Below are positions 36,190-48,005 of a stretch of 64,000 bases of DNA, piece by piece; the first letter of the stretch is position 1, and every line of letters starts with the position of its first letter. The notes under the pieces were generated by a model that saw only the letters and a program-made list of their open reading frames with translations, ran no database searches and was not told the origin of the DNA. The stretch is from Tragulus kanchil. Taxonomy: Eukaryota > Chordata > Mammalia > Artiodactyla > Tragulidae. The stretch is from NCBI GenBank assembly GCA_022376925.1, contig JAIOJX010000025.1:143055301-143119300 (forward strand), read 5' to 3'. Position numbers and translations under genes: made by a program.

Positions 36190-38190
36190 TGCAATCACTT
36201 TGCTGTATAGCAGAAATGAACACAAAACTGTGTACCAACTCTACTTAAATAAAACACATTTAAAAAATTGTACTATGTAGAATGATCCTTTGAACCCGTC
36301 AAAAGAAAACTTTAATCGTTTTGGGAAGCTGTTTCCAAGACTAAGAATGGTCGTGGCAGTGTGCAGACACTCAAGAACGTCTTTGCGCTTCTGCTCAAAG
36401 TTTATGAGGTCCACTTGACACAATAATGTCTCCTGGTGTCTTCCCTGCTAAATTCTATATATTTTCTTCATCTCAAACTACTCAGACAAATACCTATAAT
36501 TTCAGTTTTGTGTATACCTTCAGGCAACATGATACTTTCTTAGCTGATACGCTGTTAGAATGCCAAATTCTGAGGGCAGAGAGGACAATTTTGGAATAGC
36601 AATAGAACTGGATTGAATTATGTATTTGGGGGATAATTTTTCAAACCTGTCCAATGATACATTCTTAATCTCTTGAGAAACTTATAAATTAGGGATAGTA
36701 ATTACTTCACAGGAATTTTGAGAGAAATAAATGAAGAAACACATGGTCTGGACATTTTTGGTATTAGATAAATAATTTTTTTCTTATATTCCTTAAATTT
36801 TGCATTCCTCTTATTGAACTAATTAAACTTTTTTTCAAAAATTAGGCTTAACTGTTTTTGTGTATTCAGTCAACCACTATCAGGAATGAGTTGAATACTC
36901 CACTGAACTTGAGTGAAAATACCTCTTTTACTAACTAGATCCATAAACTACTGTAAATCTCTTCATGTCTTTGCAATTGGGCATACTCATTTGGAAAATA
37001 AGCATATTGAATCTGATGATTCCTGATACCCTTTCTTGTTTCAAAAAGAATGATACTTTTATAAAACTAAATGGGAATTAATAGCATATTACATACCAGA
37101 AAATTGAGGAGTAGGAAAGGCAAATATTAAAAACCAGAGGCATCACTTTTCTGACAAGGTCCACGTAGTTAAATTTATGGTTTTCCCAGAAGTCCTATAT
37201 GTGAGAGTTGGACCATAAAGAAGGCTGAGTGCCCCAAAATTGCTGCTTTTGCAATCACTTTGCTGTATAGCAGAAATGAACACAAAACTGTGTACCAACT
37301 CTACTTAAATAAAACACATTTAAAAAATTGTACTATGTAGAATGATCCTTTGAACCCGTCAAAAGAAAACTTTAATCGTTTTGGGAAGCTGTTTCCAAGA
37401 CTAAGAATGGTCGTGGCAGTGTGCAGACACTCAAGAACGTCTTTGCGCTTCTGCTCAAAGTTTATGAGGTCCACTTGACACAATAATGTCTCCTGGTGTC
37501 TTCCTGCTAAATTCTATATATTTTCTTCATCTCAAACTACTCAGACAAATACCTATAATTTCAGTTTTGTGTATACCTTCAGGCAACATGATACTTTCTT
37601 AGCTGATACGCTGTTAGAATGCCAAATTCTGAGGGCAGAGAGGACAATTTTGGAATAGCAATAGAACTGGATTGAATTATGTATTTGGGGGATAATTTTT
37701 CAAACCTGTCCAATGATACATTCTTAATCTCTTGAGAAACTTATAAATTAGGGATAGTAATTACTTCACAGGAATTTTGAGAGAAATAAATGAAGAAACA
37801 CATGGTCTGGACATTTTTGGTATTAGATAAATAATTTTTTTCTTATATTCCTTAAATTTTGCATTCCTCTTATTGAACTAATTAAACTTTTTTTCAAAAA
37901 TTAGGCTTAACTGTTTTTGTGTATTCAGTCAACCACTATCAGGAATGAGTTGAATACTCCACTGAACTTGAGTGAAAATACCTCTTTTACTAACTAGATC
38001 CATAAACTACTGTAAATCTCTTCATGTCTTTGCAATTGGGCATACTCATTTGGAAAATAAGCATATTGAATCTGATGATTCCTGATACCCTTTCTTGTTT
38101 CAAAAAGAATGATACTTTTATAAAACTAAATGGGAATTAATAGCATATTACATACCAGAAAATTGAGGAGTAGGAAAGGCAAATATTAAA
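36075..38190 (+). repeat. direct duplication D13 (36075-37131 / 37135-38190), offset 1060
   Basis: 'cagaggcatcacttttctg' at 36075 restarts at 37135; both run to 'ggcaaatattaaa'. One base is missing in copy 2 at about 37503 ('ttcctgc' for 'ttccctgc'). It carries a BovB end (37135-37249), an L1 tail and unassigned DNA. Confidence 0.94.
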
Positions 38191-38191
38191 G
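36276..38191. other. unassigned AT-rich DNA, mostly two copies
   Basis: No gene. The 60-residue minus frame at 36241-36423 recurs at 37301-37483 only through D13. Confidence 0.5.
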
Positions 38192-38199
38192 ATAATGTA

Positions 38200-38473
38200 G
38201 GGGCTTCCCTGGTGGTCCGGTAGGTAAAGAGTCCACCTTGCAGTGCAAGGGGTACTGGTTTGATCCCCAGTCAGGGAAGATCCCATGTGCCCTGGAGCAG
38301 TTGCATCACTGTGCCGGATTACGAGCCAGCGCTCTGGAGCACATGTGCCCAGAGCTGGTGCTCTGCCACGAGAGAGGCCACTGCAATGGGAAGTCCACAC
38401 AGGCCAAAGAATAAAGATGGATGAAAATAAATAAACAAATAACCAATAAAAGAGGCAGAAATTTAAAAAAATA
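38200..38473 (+). mobile_element. CHR-like tRNA-derived SINE with 8-bp target-site duplication
   Basis: 'ggggcttccctggtggtccgg' head, 'ctggtttgatcccc' B-box region, hairpin body ('gcgctctggagcacatgtgcccagagc', about 38327-38355), 'gccactgcaatggga' and an AAAT-rich tail. ATAATGTA lies at 38192-38199 and 38474-38481. Frames of 62-131 residues antisense to it are spurious. Confidence 0.93.
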
Positions 38474-38923
38474 ATAATGTAAAAGAATATCCATAGTCTA
38501 GAATAGAAGTATGTATGGAACCAACTCAACATCTGAATGATGCACTAAGACATGTAATAGAAATGATAGATACAAGGCTTTTCAAAGACAGCATTCCATA
38601 AATAATTCCATTAACTTTGTTCTCATATTACAAATGGAATCATTAATCTAATAGCCTGGAAAGGTTATGATTGCTAGATAAACTCTCCTAGATGTTCAGT
38701 TAAATTTGAAGTTTAAACAGAGAACATTTCTAAATATAATATGTTTCATGCAATACTTACAAAGAAAATTATTTTTCTCTGCAATTCAGATTTAATTGTG
38801 TATTTGTATTCTTACTTCTAAATATAGCAACAGTAAAAGAGCTTACCAAAGATGATATCTATATTTAATAATACACTGAAGGCTTCTTTAACCTAAGATT
38901 TAATTAAGAGAGATTAAACCCGG
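38474..38923. other. unassigned AT-rich DNA (repeated at 39546-39994)
   Basis: No gene or repeat recognised. Confidence 0.5.
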
Positions 38924-39147
38924 CCCTCTTGATGAGGGTGAAAGAGGAGGGTTAAAAATCTGGCTTGAAACTCAACATTAGAAAACTAAGATCATGTCTT
39001 CTGCTCTCATCACTTAATGATAAATAGTAAGGGAAGAAAACAAATGCAGTAATAGATTTCATTTTCTCGGTTTCCAAAATCATTGCAGATGGTGATTGCA
39101 GCCATGAAATTAAGACACTCGCTCCTTGGCAGGACCACTATGAAAAC
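38924..39147 (+). pseudogene. BovB fragment cut at the D14 junction
   Basis: 'cctcttgatgagggtgaaagagg' through 'cattttctcggtttccaaaatcattgcagatggtgattgcagcc', then stops at the junction; the complete copy is 39995-40728. Confidence 0.9.
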
Positions 39148-39276
39148 CTGATGATTCCTGATACCCTTTCTTGTTTCAAAAAGAATGATACTTTTATAAA
39201 ACTAAATGGGAATTAATAGCATATTACATACCAGAAAATTGAGGAGTAGGAAAGGCAAATATTAAAGATAATGTAG

Positions 39277-39545
39277 GGGCTTCCCTGGTGGTCCGGTAGG
39301 TAAAGAGTCCACCTTGCAGTGCAAGGGGTACTGGTTTGATCCCCAGTCAGGGAAGATCCCATGTGCCCTGGAGCAGTTGCATCACTGTGCCGGATTACGA
39401 GCCAGCGCTCTGGAGCACATGTGCCCAGAGCTGGTGCTCTGCCACGAGAGAGGCCACTGCAATGGGAAGTCCACACAGGCCAAAGAATAAAGATGGATGA
39501 AAATAAATAAACAAATAACCAATAAAAGAGGCAGAAAAAAAATAA
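39277..39545 (+). mobile_element. CHR-like SINE (second copy through D14)
   Basis: Duplicate of 38200-38473 with a shorter A-tail and the same flanking ATAATGTA. Confidence 0.92.
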
Positions 39546-39994
39546 TAATGTAAAAGAATATCCATAGTCTAGAATAGAAGTATGTATGGAACCAACTCAA
39601 CATCTGAATGATGCACTAAGACATGTAATAGAAATGATAGATACAAGGCTTTTCAAAGACAGCATTCCATAAATAATTCCATTAACTTTGTTCTCATATT
39701 ACAAATGGAATCATTAATCTAATAGCCTGGAAAGGTTATGATTGCTAGATAAACTCTCCTAGATGTTCAGTTAAATTTGAAGTTTAAACAGAGAACATTT
39801 CTAAATATAATATGTTTCATGCAATACTTACAAAGAAAATTATTTTTCTCTGCAATTCAGATTTAATTGTGTATTTGTATTCTTACTTCTAAATATAGCA
39901 ACAGTAAAAGAGCTTACCAAAGATGATATCTATATTTAATAATACACTGAAGGCTTCTTTAACCTAAGATTTAATTAAGAGAGATTAAACCCGG

Positions 39995-40728
39995 CCCTCT
40001 TGATGAGGGTGAAAGAGGAGGGTTAAAAATCTGGCTTGAAACTCAACATTAGAAAACTAAGATCATGTCTTCTGCTCTCATCACTTAATGATAAATAGTA
40101 AGGGAAGAAAACAAATGCAGTAATAGATTTCATTTTCTCGGTTTCCAAAATCATTGCAGATGGTGATTGCAGCCATGAAATTAAGACACTCGCTCCTTGG
40201 CAGGACCACTATGAAAAACCTAGACAGCATATTCAAAAGCAGAGACATCACTTTGCTAACAAAAGTCCATATAGTCAGAGCTATGGTTTTTCAAGTAATC
40301 ATGTATAGATGTGACAGTCAGACCACAGAAAAGGCTGAGAATCAAACAATGATGCTTTCAAATTCTGGTGCTAGAGAAGACTCTTGAGAGTCCTTTGGAC
40401 CGTAAGGAGATCACACCAGTCAACCCTAAAGGAAGTCAACTCTGAATTTTCATTGGTAGCACTGATACTGAAGCTGAAACTCCAATATTTTGGCCACCTG
40501 ATGTGAAGAGTCAACTCATTGGAAAAGGCCTTGATGCTGAGAAAGGTAGAAGGCAAAGAAGAAGGAGGCAGCAGAGGATGAGACAGTTAGATAGCATTAC
40601 CAATTGAATGGATATGAATTTGAACAAACTCCATGAGATAGGAAAGAATAGAGGAACCTGGTGTGCTGCAGTCCATGGGGTCAGAAAGAGTTGGAGATGA
40701 CGCAGCAACTGAATAACAGCAACAACAG
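39995..40728 (+). pseudogene. BovB (RTE) C-terminal region and 3' UTR
   Basis: BovB landmarks in order: 'aaactcaacattagaaaactaagatcatg', 'aaaacctagacagcatattcaaaag', 'catcactttgctaac', 'ggccacctgatg', 'ggaacctggtgtgctgcagtccatggggtc', 'gcagcaactgaataacagc'. A 77-residue frame (40154-40387) retains part of the C-terminal region. It is broken elsewhere. Confidence 0.93.
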
Positions 40729-41131
40729 AAAACTTGGCCCAGACAATTCATTTATTATTTATCGATATTAAATTATTATAGAAATGTCTCAGAAATCAAG
40801 AGCTGTACTGGGTACTAGGCGGTCAACCTTTAACAAATAAAATGCATACCCTAATGAATTTCATAGTGATATGTTCCATAGATATAAGATATCAAGTGCT
40901 CCACTAGGTATTGGATAGTCAATCTTTACAAATAAAGCACCTACTCTAATGAATGTCATGGAGATATGTACCATGGGGATAAGTATCACATATAAAATGT
41001 GACTTTTAGTGGATCTTGATATACCTTCAGTTTCCCTTTATCAAGAAACTAGTGACAACTATTAATCTCCATGGATAAGATAAAAAGTGACTGAAACCAA
41101 CCAGTGGGTTTCACAATCATTAAATATATTC
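40729..41131. other. unassigned DNA
   Basis: No gene. A short internal near-repeat exists: 'ggtactaggcggtcaacctt' (about 40810) resembles 'aggtattggatagtcaatctt' (about 40906), each followed by 'acaaataaa' and 'atgaat...catagtg/catgga gatatgt'. This is an imperfect local duplication of roughly 100 bp. Confidence 0.5.
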
Positions 41132-41198
41132 TAAACCAATATAACACATTGAAAACAACTATGGCTGATAGTTAATTTTAATGTGTTATATTGGTTTA
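41132..41198. repeat. perfect 19-bp inverted repeat (foldback)
   Basis: Arms at 41132-41150 and 41180-41198 are exact reverse complements, separated by 29 bases. The second copy lies at 42250-42316. The right arm runs into an L1-type 3' tail. Confidence 0.92.
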
Positions 41199-41262
41199 AT
41201 TTATAATCACTATACTGTACATCTGTGACATAATATTGTATAGCAATTATACATTAAAAAAA
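41199..41262 (+). mobile_element. L1 3' tail fragment
   Basis: 'atcactatactgtacatctgtgac', 'aatattgtatagcaattatac' and an A-rich end resemble the L1 3' terminus. Short, so moderate confidence. Repeated at 42317-42380. Confidence 0.6.
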
Positions 41263-41871
41263 TAAAAAATAATAATGAAATAACCAAAATCAAAACTTCT
41301 TAAATCTGTGGGAATTTCAGAAACAGGTTCATTTACTAATTATGGCAGTAGCACTGTACTGGTTTCGGTCCACTTCTGTGCACCCCCTACGTACTGGTTC
41401 AACCATACTCCAGGATGTTTACTTGTCTCATGGCCTATATTGTTGACCACAGATTGTTACTTTACTGACTGACTCTGTGAACCATTACATTGTACTTAAA
41501 CGAAAAAACAAACAAGCAAAAATAAAAGAAAAAAAGAAAACTATCTCTGTCACTGCAGCACTTTCTGCTGTATGTCTGTGGAGGACTCATTCTCTCTGGG
41601 TAACTATCAACAACACTTTGCTATGAGCTGTGGAAAAGGGTTAACAAAGCCTCTGGCAGAAAGTCGTTTCTTTGGAGTGACAGTTAGGATATGGAAGTAC
41701 TTTTCCTACAAAATCTCAACTCTCATCATTCCTGTCTCCAATACTGTTCTCCCCAACTCCCCTGCAAAAGGTGACACAGGATATTTAATAACTTTATGCC
41801 TAAAATTCTGTGAGTGGCAATGCCACAGACTTAAACAATATCTATCATCAAACACTTTCAAGCAGATTTTA
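41263..41871. other. unassigned DNA (repeated at 42381-42990)
   Basis: A 113-residue frame at 41572-41913 (again at 42691-43032) runs from unassigned DNA into the SINE. It has no recognisable domain and I do not call it a gene. Confidence 0.5.
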
Positions 41872-41885
41872 AAATGTTACCTCTG

Positions 41886-42026
41886 GGGGCTTCTCTGGTG
41901 GTCCAGTGGGTAAAGAGTTTGCCTTGCAGTGCAAGGGGCACCAGTTTGATCCTTGGCTGGGGAAGATCTGACATGCCAAGGAGCGGCTGGGCCGGTATGC
42001 CCAATTATGGGCCAGCGCCTGGAGTG
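41886..42026 (+). mobile_element. CHR-like SINE, truncated by the D15 junction
   Basis: Head and half of the body, preceded by AAATGTTACCTCTG (41872-41885), then cut in the hairpin region. Confidence 0.9.
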
Positions 42027-43004
42027 TATTGGATAGTCAATCTTTACAAATAAAGCACCTACTCTAATGAATGTCATGGAGATATGTACCATGGGGATAA
42101 GTATCACATATAAAATGTGACTTTTAGTGGATCTTGATATACCTTCAGTTTCCCTTTATCAAGAAACTAGTGACAACTATTAATCTCCATGGATAAGATA
42201 AAAAGTGACTGAAACCAACCAGTGGGTTTCACAATCATTAAATATATTCTAAACCAATATAACACATTGAAAACAACTATGGCTGATAGTTAATTTTAAT
42301 GTGTTATATTGGTTTAATTTGCGAATCACTATACTGTACATCTGTGACATAATATTGTATAGCAATTATACATTAAAAAAATAAAAAATAATAATGAAAT
42401 AACCAAAATCAAAACTTCTTAAATCTGTGGGAATTTCAGAAACAGGTTCATTTACTAATTATGGCAGTAGCACTGTACTGGTTTCGGTCCACTTCTGTGC
42501 ACCCCCTACGTACTGGTTCAACCATACTCCAGGATGTTTACTTGTCTCATGGCCTATATTGTTGACCACAGATTGTTACTTTACTGACTGACTCTGTGAA
42601 CCATTACATTGTACTTAAACGAAAAAACAAACAAGCAAAAATAAAAGAAAAAAAGAAAACTATCTCTGTCACTGCAGCACTTTCTGCTGTATGTCTGTGG
42701 AGGACTCATTCTCTCTGGGTAACTATCAACAACACTTTGCTATGAGCTGTGGAAAAGGGTTAACAAAGCCTCTGGCAGAAAGTCGTTTCTTTGGAGTGAC
42801 AGTTAGGATATGGAAGTACTTTTCCTACAAAATCTCAACTCTCATCATTCCTGTCTCCAATACTGTTCTCCCCAACTCCCCTGCAAAAGGTGACACAGGA
42901 TATTTAATAACTTTATGCCTAAAATTCTGTGAGTGGCAATGCCACAGACTTAAACAATATCTATCATCAAACACTTTCAAGCAGATTTTAAAATGTTACC
43001 TCTG

Positions 43005-43276
43005 GGGGCTTCTCTGGTGGTCCAGTGGGTAAAGAGTTTGCCTTGCAGTGCAAGGGGCACCAGTTTGATCCTTGGCTGGGGAAGATCTGACATGCCAAGG
43101 AGCGGCTGGGCCGGTATGCCCAATTATGGGCCAGCGCTCTGGAGTGCATGCACCCAGAGCCAGTACTCTGTGACAAGAGAGGTCACTGCGATGGGAGGCC
43201 CACAAATGTCAAAGAATAAAGATGGATAAAAAATAAATGATGACATAGAGGCAAAAAAGAAAGTTATAAACAAAAA
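43005..43276 (+). mobile_element. CHR-like tRNA-derived SINE with 14-bp target-site duplication
   Basis: Complete copy: 'ggggcttctctggtggtccagtggg' head, 'ccagtttgatccttgg' B-box region, hairpin body around 43133-43161, 'gggaggcccacaaatgtcaaagaataaagatgg' and an A-rich tail. AAATGTTACCTCTG flanks it at 42991-43004 and 43277-43290. Frames of 62-78 residues on both strands are spurious. Confidence 0.95.
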
Positions 43277-44093
43277 AAATGTTACCTCTGCTTCTAAACT
43301 TGACTGTCCATTAATAATTAATACTATTAATATTAATTCATGTTAATAAAGAAGTCCCAAATTTAAAAATTAGAATATATATGCTTATGTGTTTAAAAGG
43401 GAAAAAGCAATTGTTTTTTGAAATTTTCAAAACACTTTAAAAAATATGGCCGTAATTAACAATTCAATTTAAACATTTTTTCTGTTTTCATACTGACTAA
43501 GGTAGTATGGTAAAAATGGAACATGAAATTAGCTTGGAAAGAAGAAACCAAATCCCTGACTCTAAATAACTGTAAGTCATTTAGAGAATTATTTGTCTTC
43601 CTTGGCTTCCATTTCTCCATCTATTAAATAGAAGGTAGGTATGGTAGGAAGAGCAGTAGAACTGTTTACTATATATTTTCTAGATTTTTCATCTAGGTCT
43701 CAATTCTGTGTTCTATTCAGTAATAACAGTCCATACCTATAAAAGGGAAACTCACTTCTTAGATATATCTGTGTTTGTATACATCTGCAGTCTGTCTCCC
43801 ATACATCTTAAATAAAAGTCAAGTGAATTTATTAGTAATTTACTGCATGTTACATGCACTGAAAGTACTGGTCTAAGTATATATAGCATACTTATCTCAA
43901 AATATTTTTTACAGAATACAAAATATCAACTCTCATCATTCCTGTCTCCAATACTGTTCTCCCCAACTCCCTGCAAAGGTGACACAGGATATTTAATAAC
44001 TTTATGCCTAAAATTCTGTGAGTGGCAATGCCACAGACTTAACCAAGATCTATCATCAAACACTTTCAAGCAGATTTTAAAATGTTACCTCTG

Positions 44094-44365
44094 GGGGCTT
44101 CTCTGGTGGTCCAGTGGGTAAAGAGTTTGCCTTGCAGTGCAAGGGGCACCAGTTTGATCCTTGGCTGGGGAAGATCTGACATGCCAAGGAGCGGCTGGGC
44201 CGGTATGCCCAATTATGGGCCAGCGCTCTGGAGTGCATGCACCCAGAGCCAGTACTCTGTGACAAGAGAGGTCACTGCGATGGGAGGCCCACAAATGTCA
44301 AAGAATAAAGATGGATAAAAAATAAATGATGACATAGAGGCAAAAAAGAAAGTTATAAACAAAAA
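44094..44365 (+). mobile_element. CHR-like SINE (copy of 43005-43276 through D16)
   Basis: Same element with the same 14-bp flanks (44080-44093 and 44366-44379). Shared flanks show it was duplicated together with its target, not inserted again. Confidence 0.94.
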
Positions 44366-44948
44366 AAATGTTACCTCTGCTTCTAAACTTGACTGTCCAT
44401 TAATAATTAATACTATTAATATTAATTCATGTTAATAAAGAAGTCCCAAATTTAAAAATTAGAATATATATGCTTATGTGTTTAAAAGGGAAAAAGCAAT
44501 TGTTTTTTGAAATTTTCAAAACACTTTAAAAAATATGGCCGTAATTAACAATTCAATTTAAACATTTTTTCTGTTTTCATACTGACTAAGGTAGTATGGT
44601 AAAAATGGAACATGAAATTAGCTTGGAAAGAAGAAACCAAATCCCTGACTCTAAATAACTGTAAGTCATTTAGAGAATTATTTGTCTTCCTTGGCTTCCA
44701 TTTCTCCATCTATTAAATAGAAGGTAGGTATGGTAGGAAGAGCAGTAGAACTGTTTACTATATATTTTCTAGATTTTTCATCTAGGTCTCAATTCTGTGT
44801 TCTATTCAGTAATAACAGTCCATACCTATAAAAGGGAAACTCACTTCTTAGAAATATCTGTGTTTGTATACATCTGCAGTCTGTCTCCCATACAACTTAA
44901 ATAAAAGTCAAGTGAATTTATTAGTAATTTACTGCATGTTAAATGCAC

Positions 44949-47142
44949 TGAAAGTACTGGTCTAAGTATATATAGCATACTTATCTCATTATTAACAGAA
45001 TACAAAATATGCCCATTTTCTTATTCAGGGGTCTGGAAGCCTATCCATTTCCCTTCTACTTGGTAATGCTCTCTATATGATTATCAAGGCAGACCCATAA
45101 CAATAGTCCACCAAAGAATACTACAGTACCCTCCCTTCACAGAGGAGTTCAAAAATTGTTACGGCTTCAACCCACCTCCTGAAATACCCACAAACGACTA
45201 AGAGATTTTTATCAATTAACTTTTATCAGTTCTGCAAGATGCTACTCCTGGAGTGATATTTATACAGCTCACAATTGCCTTAAGTATTTTTGGTTTAAGA
45301 GCAATTAAAACACTGGAGATGGCAGAAAGGAGTCTAGCACTCTGGAGCCCTCAGATGCTCATGTCAATCAGTGGCTCATTTCATACATTTTGCTTCTTTG
45401 GTTGACATTTCTTGTCTGACCACCCTCAGTTAACCACCTGCTGCAGTGGATTACACTGATTTCTGTCTTTACCTGCTGAATGTTCCAAGTACTTTAATAG
45501 TTCACAATTCCTCTCCTTCCCAAGTACCCTTCTTCAACATCCCAAATGATCCATCATTTCTGATATAGGTAATAAATGTGTCAACACACTTTTTGAAGTG
45601 TTACTGTTTCAGTGCACTCACTGTGGTCAGAAGTAATTCTTTAATATCCGGCATTGAAATTGCCTGCTTCAAAAGCCTCCACTCCTCTATCTACACATCT
45701 GGGAAAATAGAGATAATTGCTGCACCTATGCTGATCTTGTCCATAGAGCTTTTCACACATCGAGAGCAAGACCACTTTTTTCTCATTAGTGCAGCATGCA
45801 CCTGTCCATACACTGTGATTTTAAAGACCGCGGGAAGATTTTAGTGCTTCTCCATCAATCTTTTCCCATGACTGTAATTCCTTTAATTGGGAGAAAGCCT
45901 TTCATATGAGAAAACAAATGACTGAAATGAGATCATTTCCTAAGGATTTAAAAGTTGAGAGGGATAGAAAAACACAAGAACTCTCAGCAACATGAACCTG
46001 AGGACTTAAAGGATATAAATGAAATGCTTCAAAATTATGGGAAGGAAAACTAACTAAAGAGACTGGTACTGAAGTACTAAGTATATAGCATACTTATCTC
46101 ATTATTAACAGAATACAAAATATGCCCATTTTCTTATTCAGGGTCTGAAGCCTATCCATTTCCCTTCTACTTGGTAATGCTCTCTATATGATTATCAAGG
46201 CAGACCCATAACAATAGTCCACCAAAGAATACTACAGTACCCTCCCTTCACAGAGGAGTTCAAAAATTGTTACGGCTTCAACCCACCTCCTGAAATACCC
46301 ACAAACGACTAAGAGATTTTTATCAATTAACTTTTATCAGTTCTGCAAGATGCTACTCCTGGAGTGATATTTATACAGCTCACAATTGCCTTAAGTATTT
46401 TTGGTTTAAGAGCAATTAAAACACTGGAGATGGCAGAAAGGAGTCTAGCACTCTGGAGCCCTCAGATGCTCATGTCAATCAGTGGCTCATTTCATACATT
46501 TTGCTTCTTTGGTTGACATTTCTTGTCTGACCACCCTCAGTTAACCACCTGCTGCAGTGGATTACACTGATTTCTGTCTTTACCTGCTGAATGTTCCAAG
46601 TACTTTAATAGTTCACAATTCCTCTCCTTCCCAAGTACCCTTCTTCAACATCCCAAATGATCCATCATTTCTGATATAGGTAATAAATGTGTCAACACAC
46701 TTTTTGAAGTGTTACTGTTTCAGTGCACTCACTGTGGTCAGAAGTAATTCTTTAATATCCGGCATTGAAATTGCCTGCTTCAAAAGCCTCCACTCCTCTA
46801 TCTACACATCTGGGAAAATAGAGATAATTGCTGCACCTATGCTGATCTTGTCCATAGAGCTTTTCACACATCGAGAGCAAGACCACTTTTTTCTCATTAG
46901 TGCAGCATGCACCTGTCCATACACTGTGATTTTAAAGACCGCGGGAAGATTTTAGTGCTTCTCCATCAATCTTTTCCCATGACTGTAATTCCTTTAATTG
47001 GGAGAAAGCCTTTCATATGAGAAAACAAATGACTGAAATGAGATCATTTCCTAAGGATTTAAAAGTTGAGAGGGATAGAAAAACACAAGAACTCTCAGCA
47101 ACATGAACCTGAGGACTTAAAGGATATAAATGAAATGCTTCA
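44949..47142 (+). repeat. direct duplication D17 (about 44949-46031 / 46064-47142), offset about 1112
   Basis: The region around 'tagcatacttatctcatt' (44973) restarts at 46086 after a compressed version of the upstream sequence (46066-46085 'actgaagtactaagtata' for 'actgaaagtactggtctaagtatata'). Copy 2 has contractions near its start (46141 'gggtctgaag' for 'ggggtctggaag'). Confidence 0.93.
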
Positions 47143-47264
47143 TAAAAGAATGTTAACTGAGAAACGGAAATTGGGAAAAAAGACTTGCTCATCCATTTCC
47201 ATATTGTGCTTTCTGCAATCCCACATTTTTCTTTGTATCTGACAGGTGACTCCACTGCTGACTC

Positions 47265-47289
47265 CTTAAATATATGTAATATATTTAAG
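47265..47289. repeat. perfect AT-rich inverted repeat, 11-bp arms
   Basis: CTTAAATATAT (47265-47275) and ATATATTTAAG (47279-47289) with a 3-nt loop. ACTCCTTAAATAT at 47261-47273 repeats directly at 47291-47303. Confidence 0.9.
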
Positions 47290-48005
47290 TACTCCTTAAA
47301 TATAATTTAAACAATGTCAAAACCATTATGACTGCTTTGTTGAAAAATTATAGATATTTGGCTATACTTGAAAACAATTTCCACCAGAGATGACCCACAA
47401 CACTTTTCAGTTTCTTTCAAATGCCTAAAATATATGAACAGTTGTAAACAATTTCCATGGGCATTTGCAAGCAATTACTAATAGCATTATACCAAATGTC
47501 CTCAAATTGAAGGTATTTGTCAAATTCCATATCAAATTTCCCACTGCATCAAGCTTTAATTTACCATGAATACATATCAAATCATCAGGTTTCACGAAAA
47601 TATATTTAAGACTAAAAATAATCCCACTTCATATATTAAAAAGGAATGCAATATGTAATTAAGGCACATTTTAACCCAGAAGCAATCAACTAAATGTTAC
47701 TAAACATTGGTTGATGCAAATAAATGTTCAGAATTACATCAATAGCATTTCCAGTTATGATATATCTTTCTGTGGGGACAGAGGCAAACTGACTTCACTG
47801 GAAGTTGATGAATTATAATAGTAGATTAAATAGTTGGAAACATACTTGGTGACTTTGAACACCTAGTATCTAGGGCAGTAGGATATCTACCAAGTGAACA
47901 AATGAATGAACAGTCATTACCAGATAAGAGATGAGATAAAACTTGAAGGTATTTCATTTGAAAACAAAAGGAAATATTTTATCAAGATAGATATTACAGA
48001 AGTGT

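Larger units (their letters stand above)
34256..36400 (+). repeat. direct duplication D12 (34256-35329 / 35326-36400), offset 1070
   Basis: 'aaagctagacttcaac' at 34256 restarts at 35326. Copy 1 ends in 'cttctgctcaaag' and copy 2 reaches the same string at 36400. Copy 1 has contractions close to its end (35264 'tttcaagac' for 'tttccaagac'; 35309 missing a T). Part also occurs in D11, so it is in triplicate. Confidence 0.94.
38072..40219 (+). repeat. direct duplication D14 (38072-39147 / 39148-40219), offset 1076
   Basis: 'ctgatgattcctgatac' at 38072 restarts at 39148; both run to 'ggaccactatgaaaa'. Copy 2 lacks about five bases in the SINE A-tail (38461 versus 39537). Part also occurs from 37013. 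Confidence 0.94.
40909..43146 (+). repeat. direct duplication D15 (40909-42026 / 42027-43146), offset 1118
   Basis: 'tattggatagtcaatc' at 40909 restarts at 42027; both end in a 'ctggagtg' context inside the SINE. Copy 1 lacks two bases just before the junction (42018 'gcgcctgg' for 'gcgctctgg'). No spacer. Confidence 0.94.
42835..45009 (+). repeat. direct duplication D16 (42835-43925 / 43926-45009), offset 1091
   Basis: 'tcaactctcatcattcc' at 42835 restarts at 43926. Copy 2 has homopolymer contractions near its start (43970 'actccctgcaaagg' for 'actcccctgcaaaagg'), and single-base differences occur near the ends (43764 versus 44853; 43806 versus 44894; 43852 versus 44941). Confidence 0.93.

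Noticed and set aside
41572..43032. 113-residue frame present twice
   Set aside because: It crosses from unassigned DNA into a SINE, and the second copy is a D15 duplicate.
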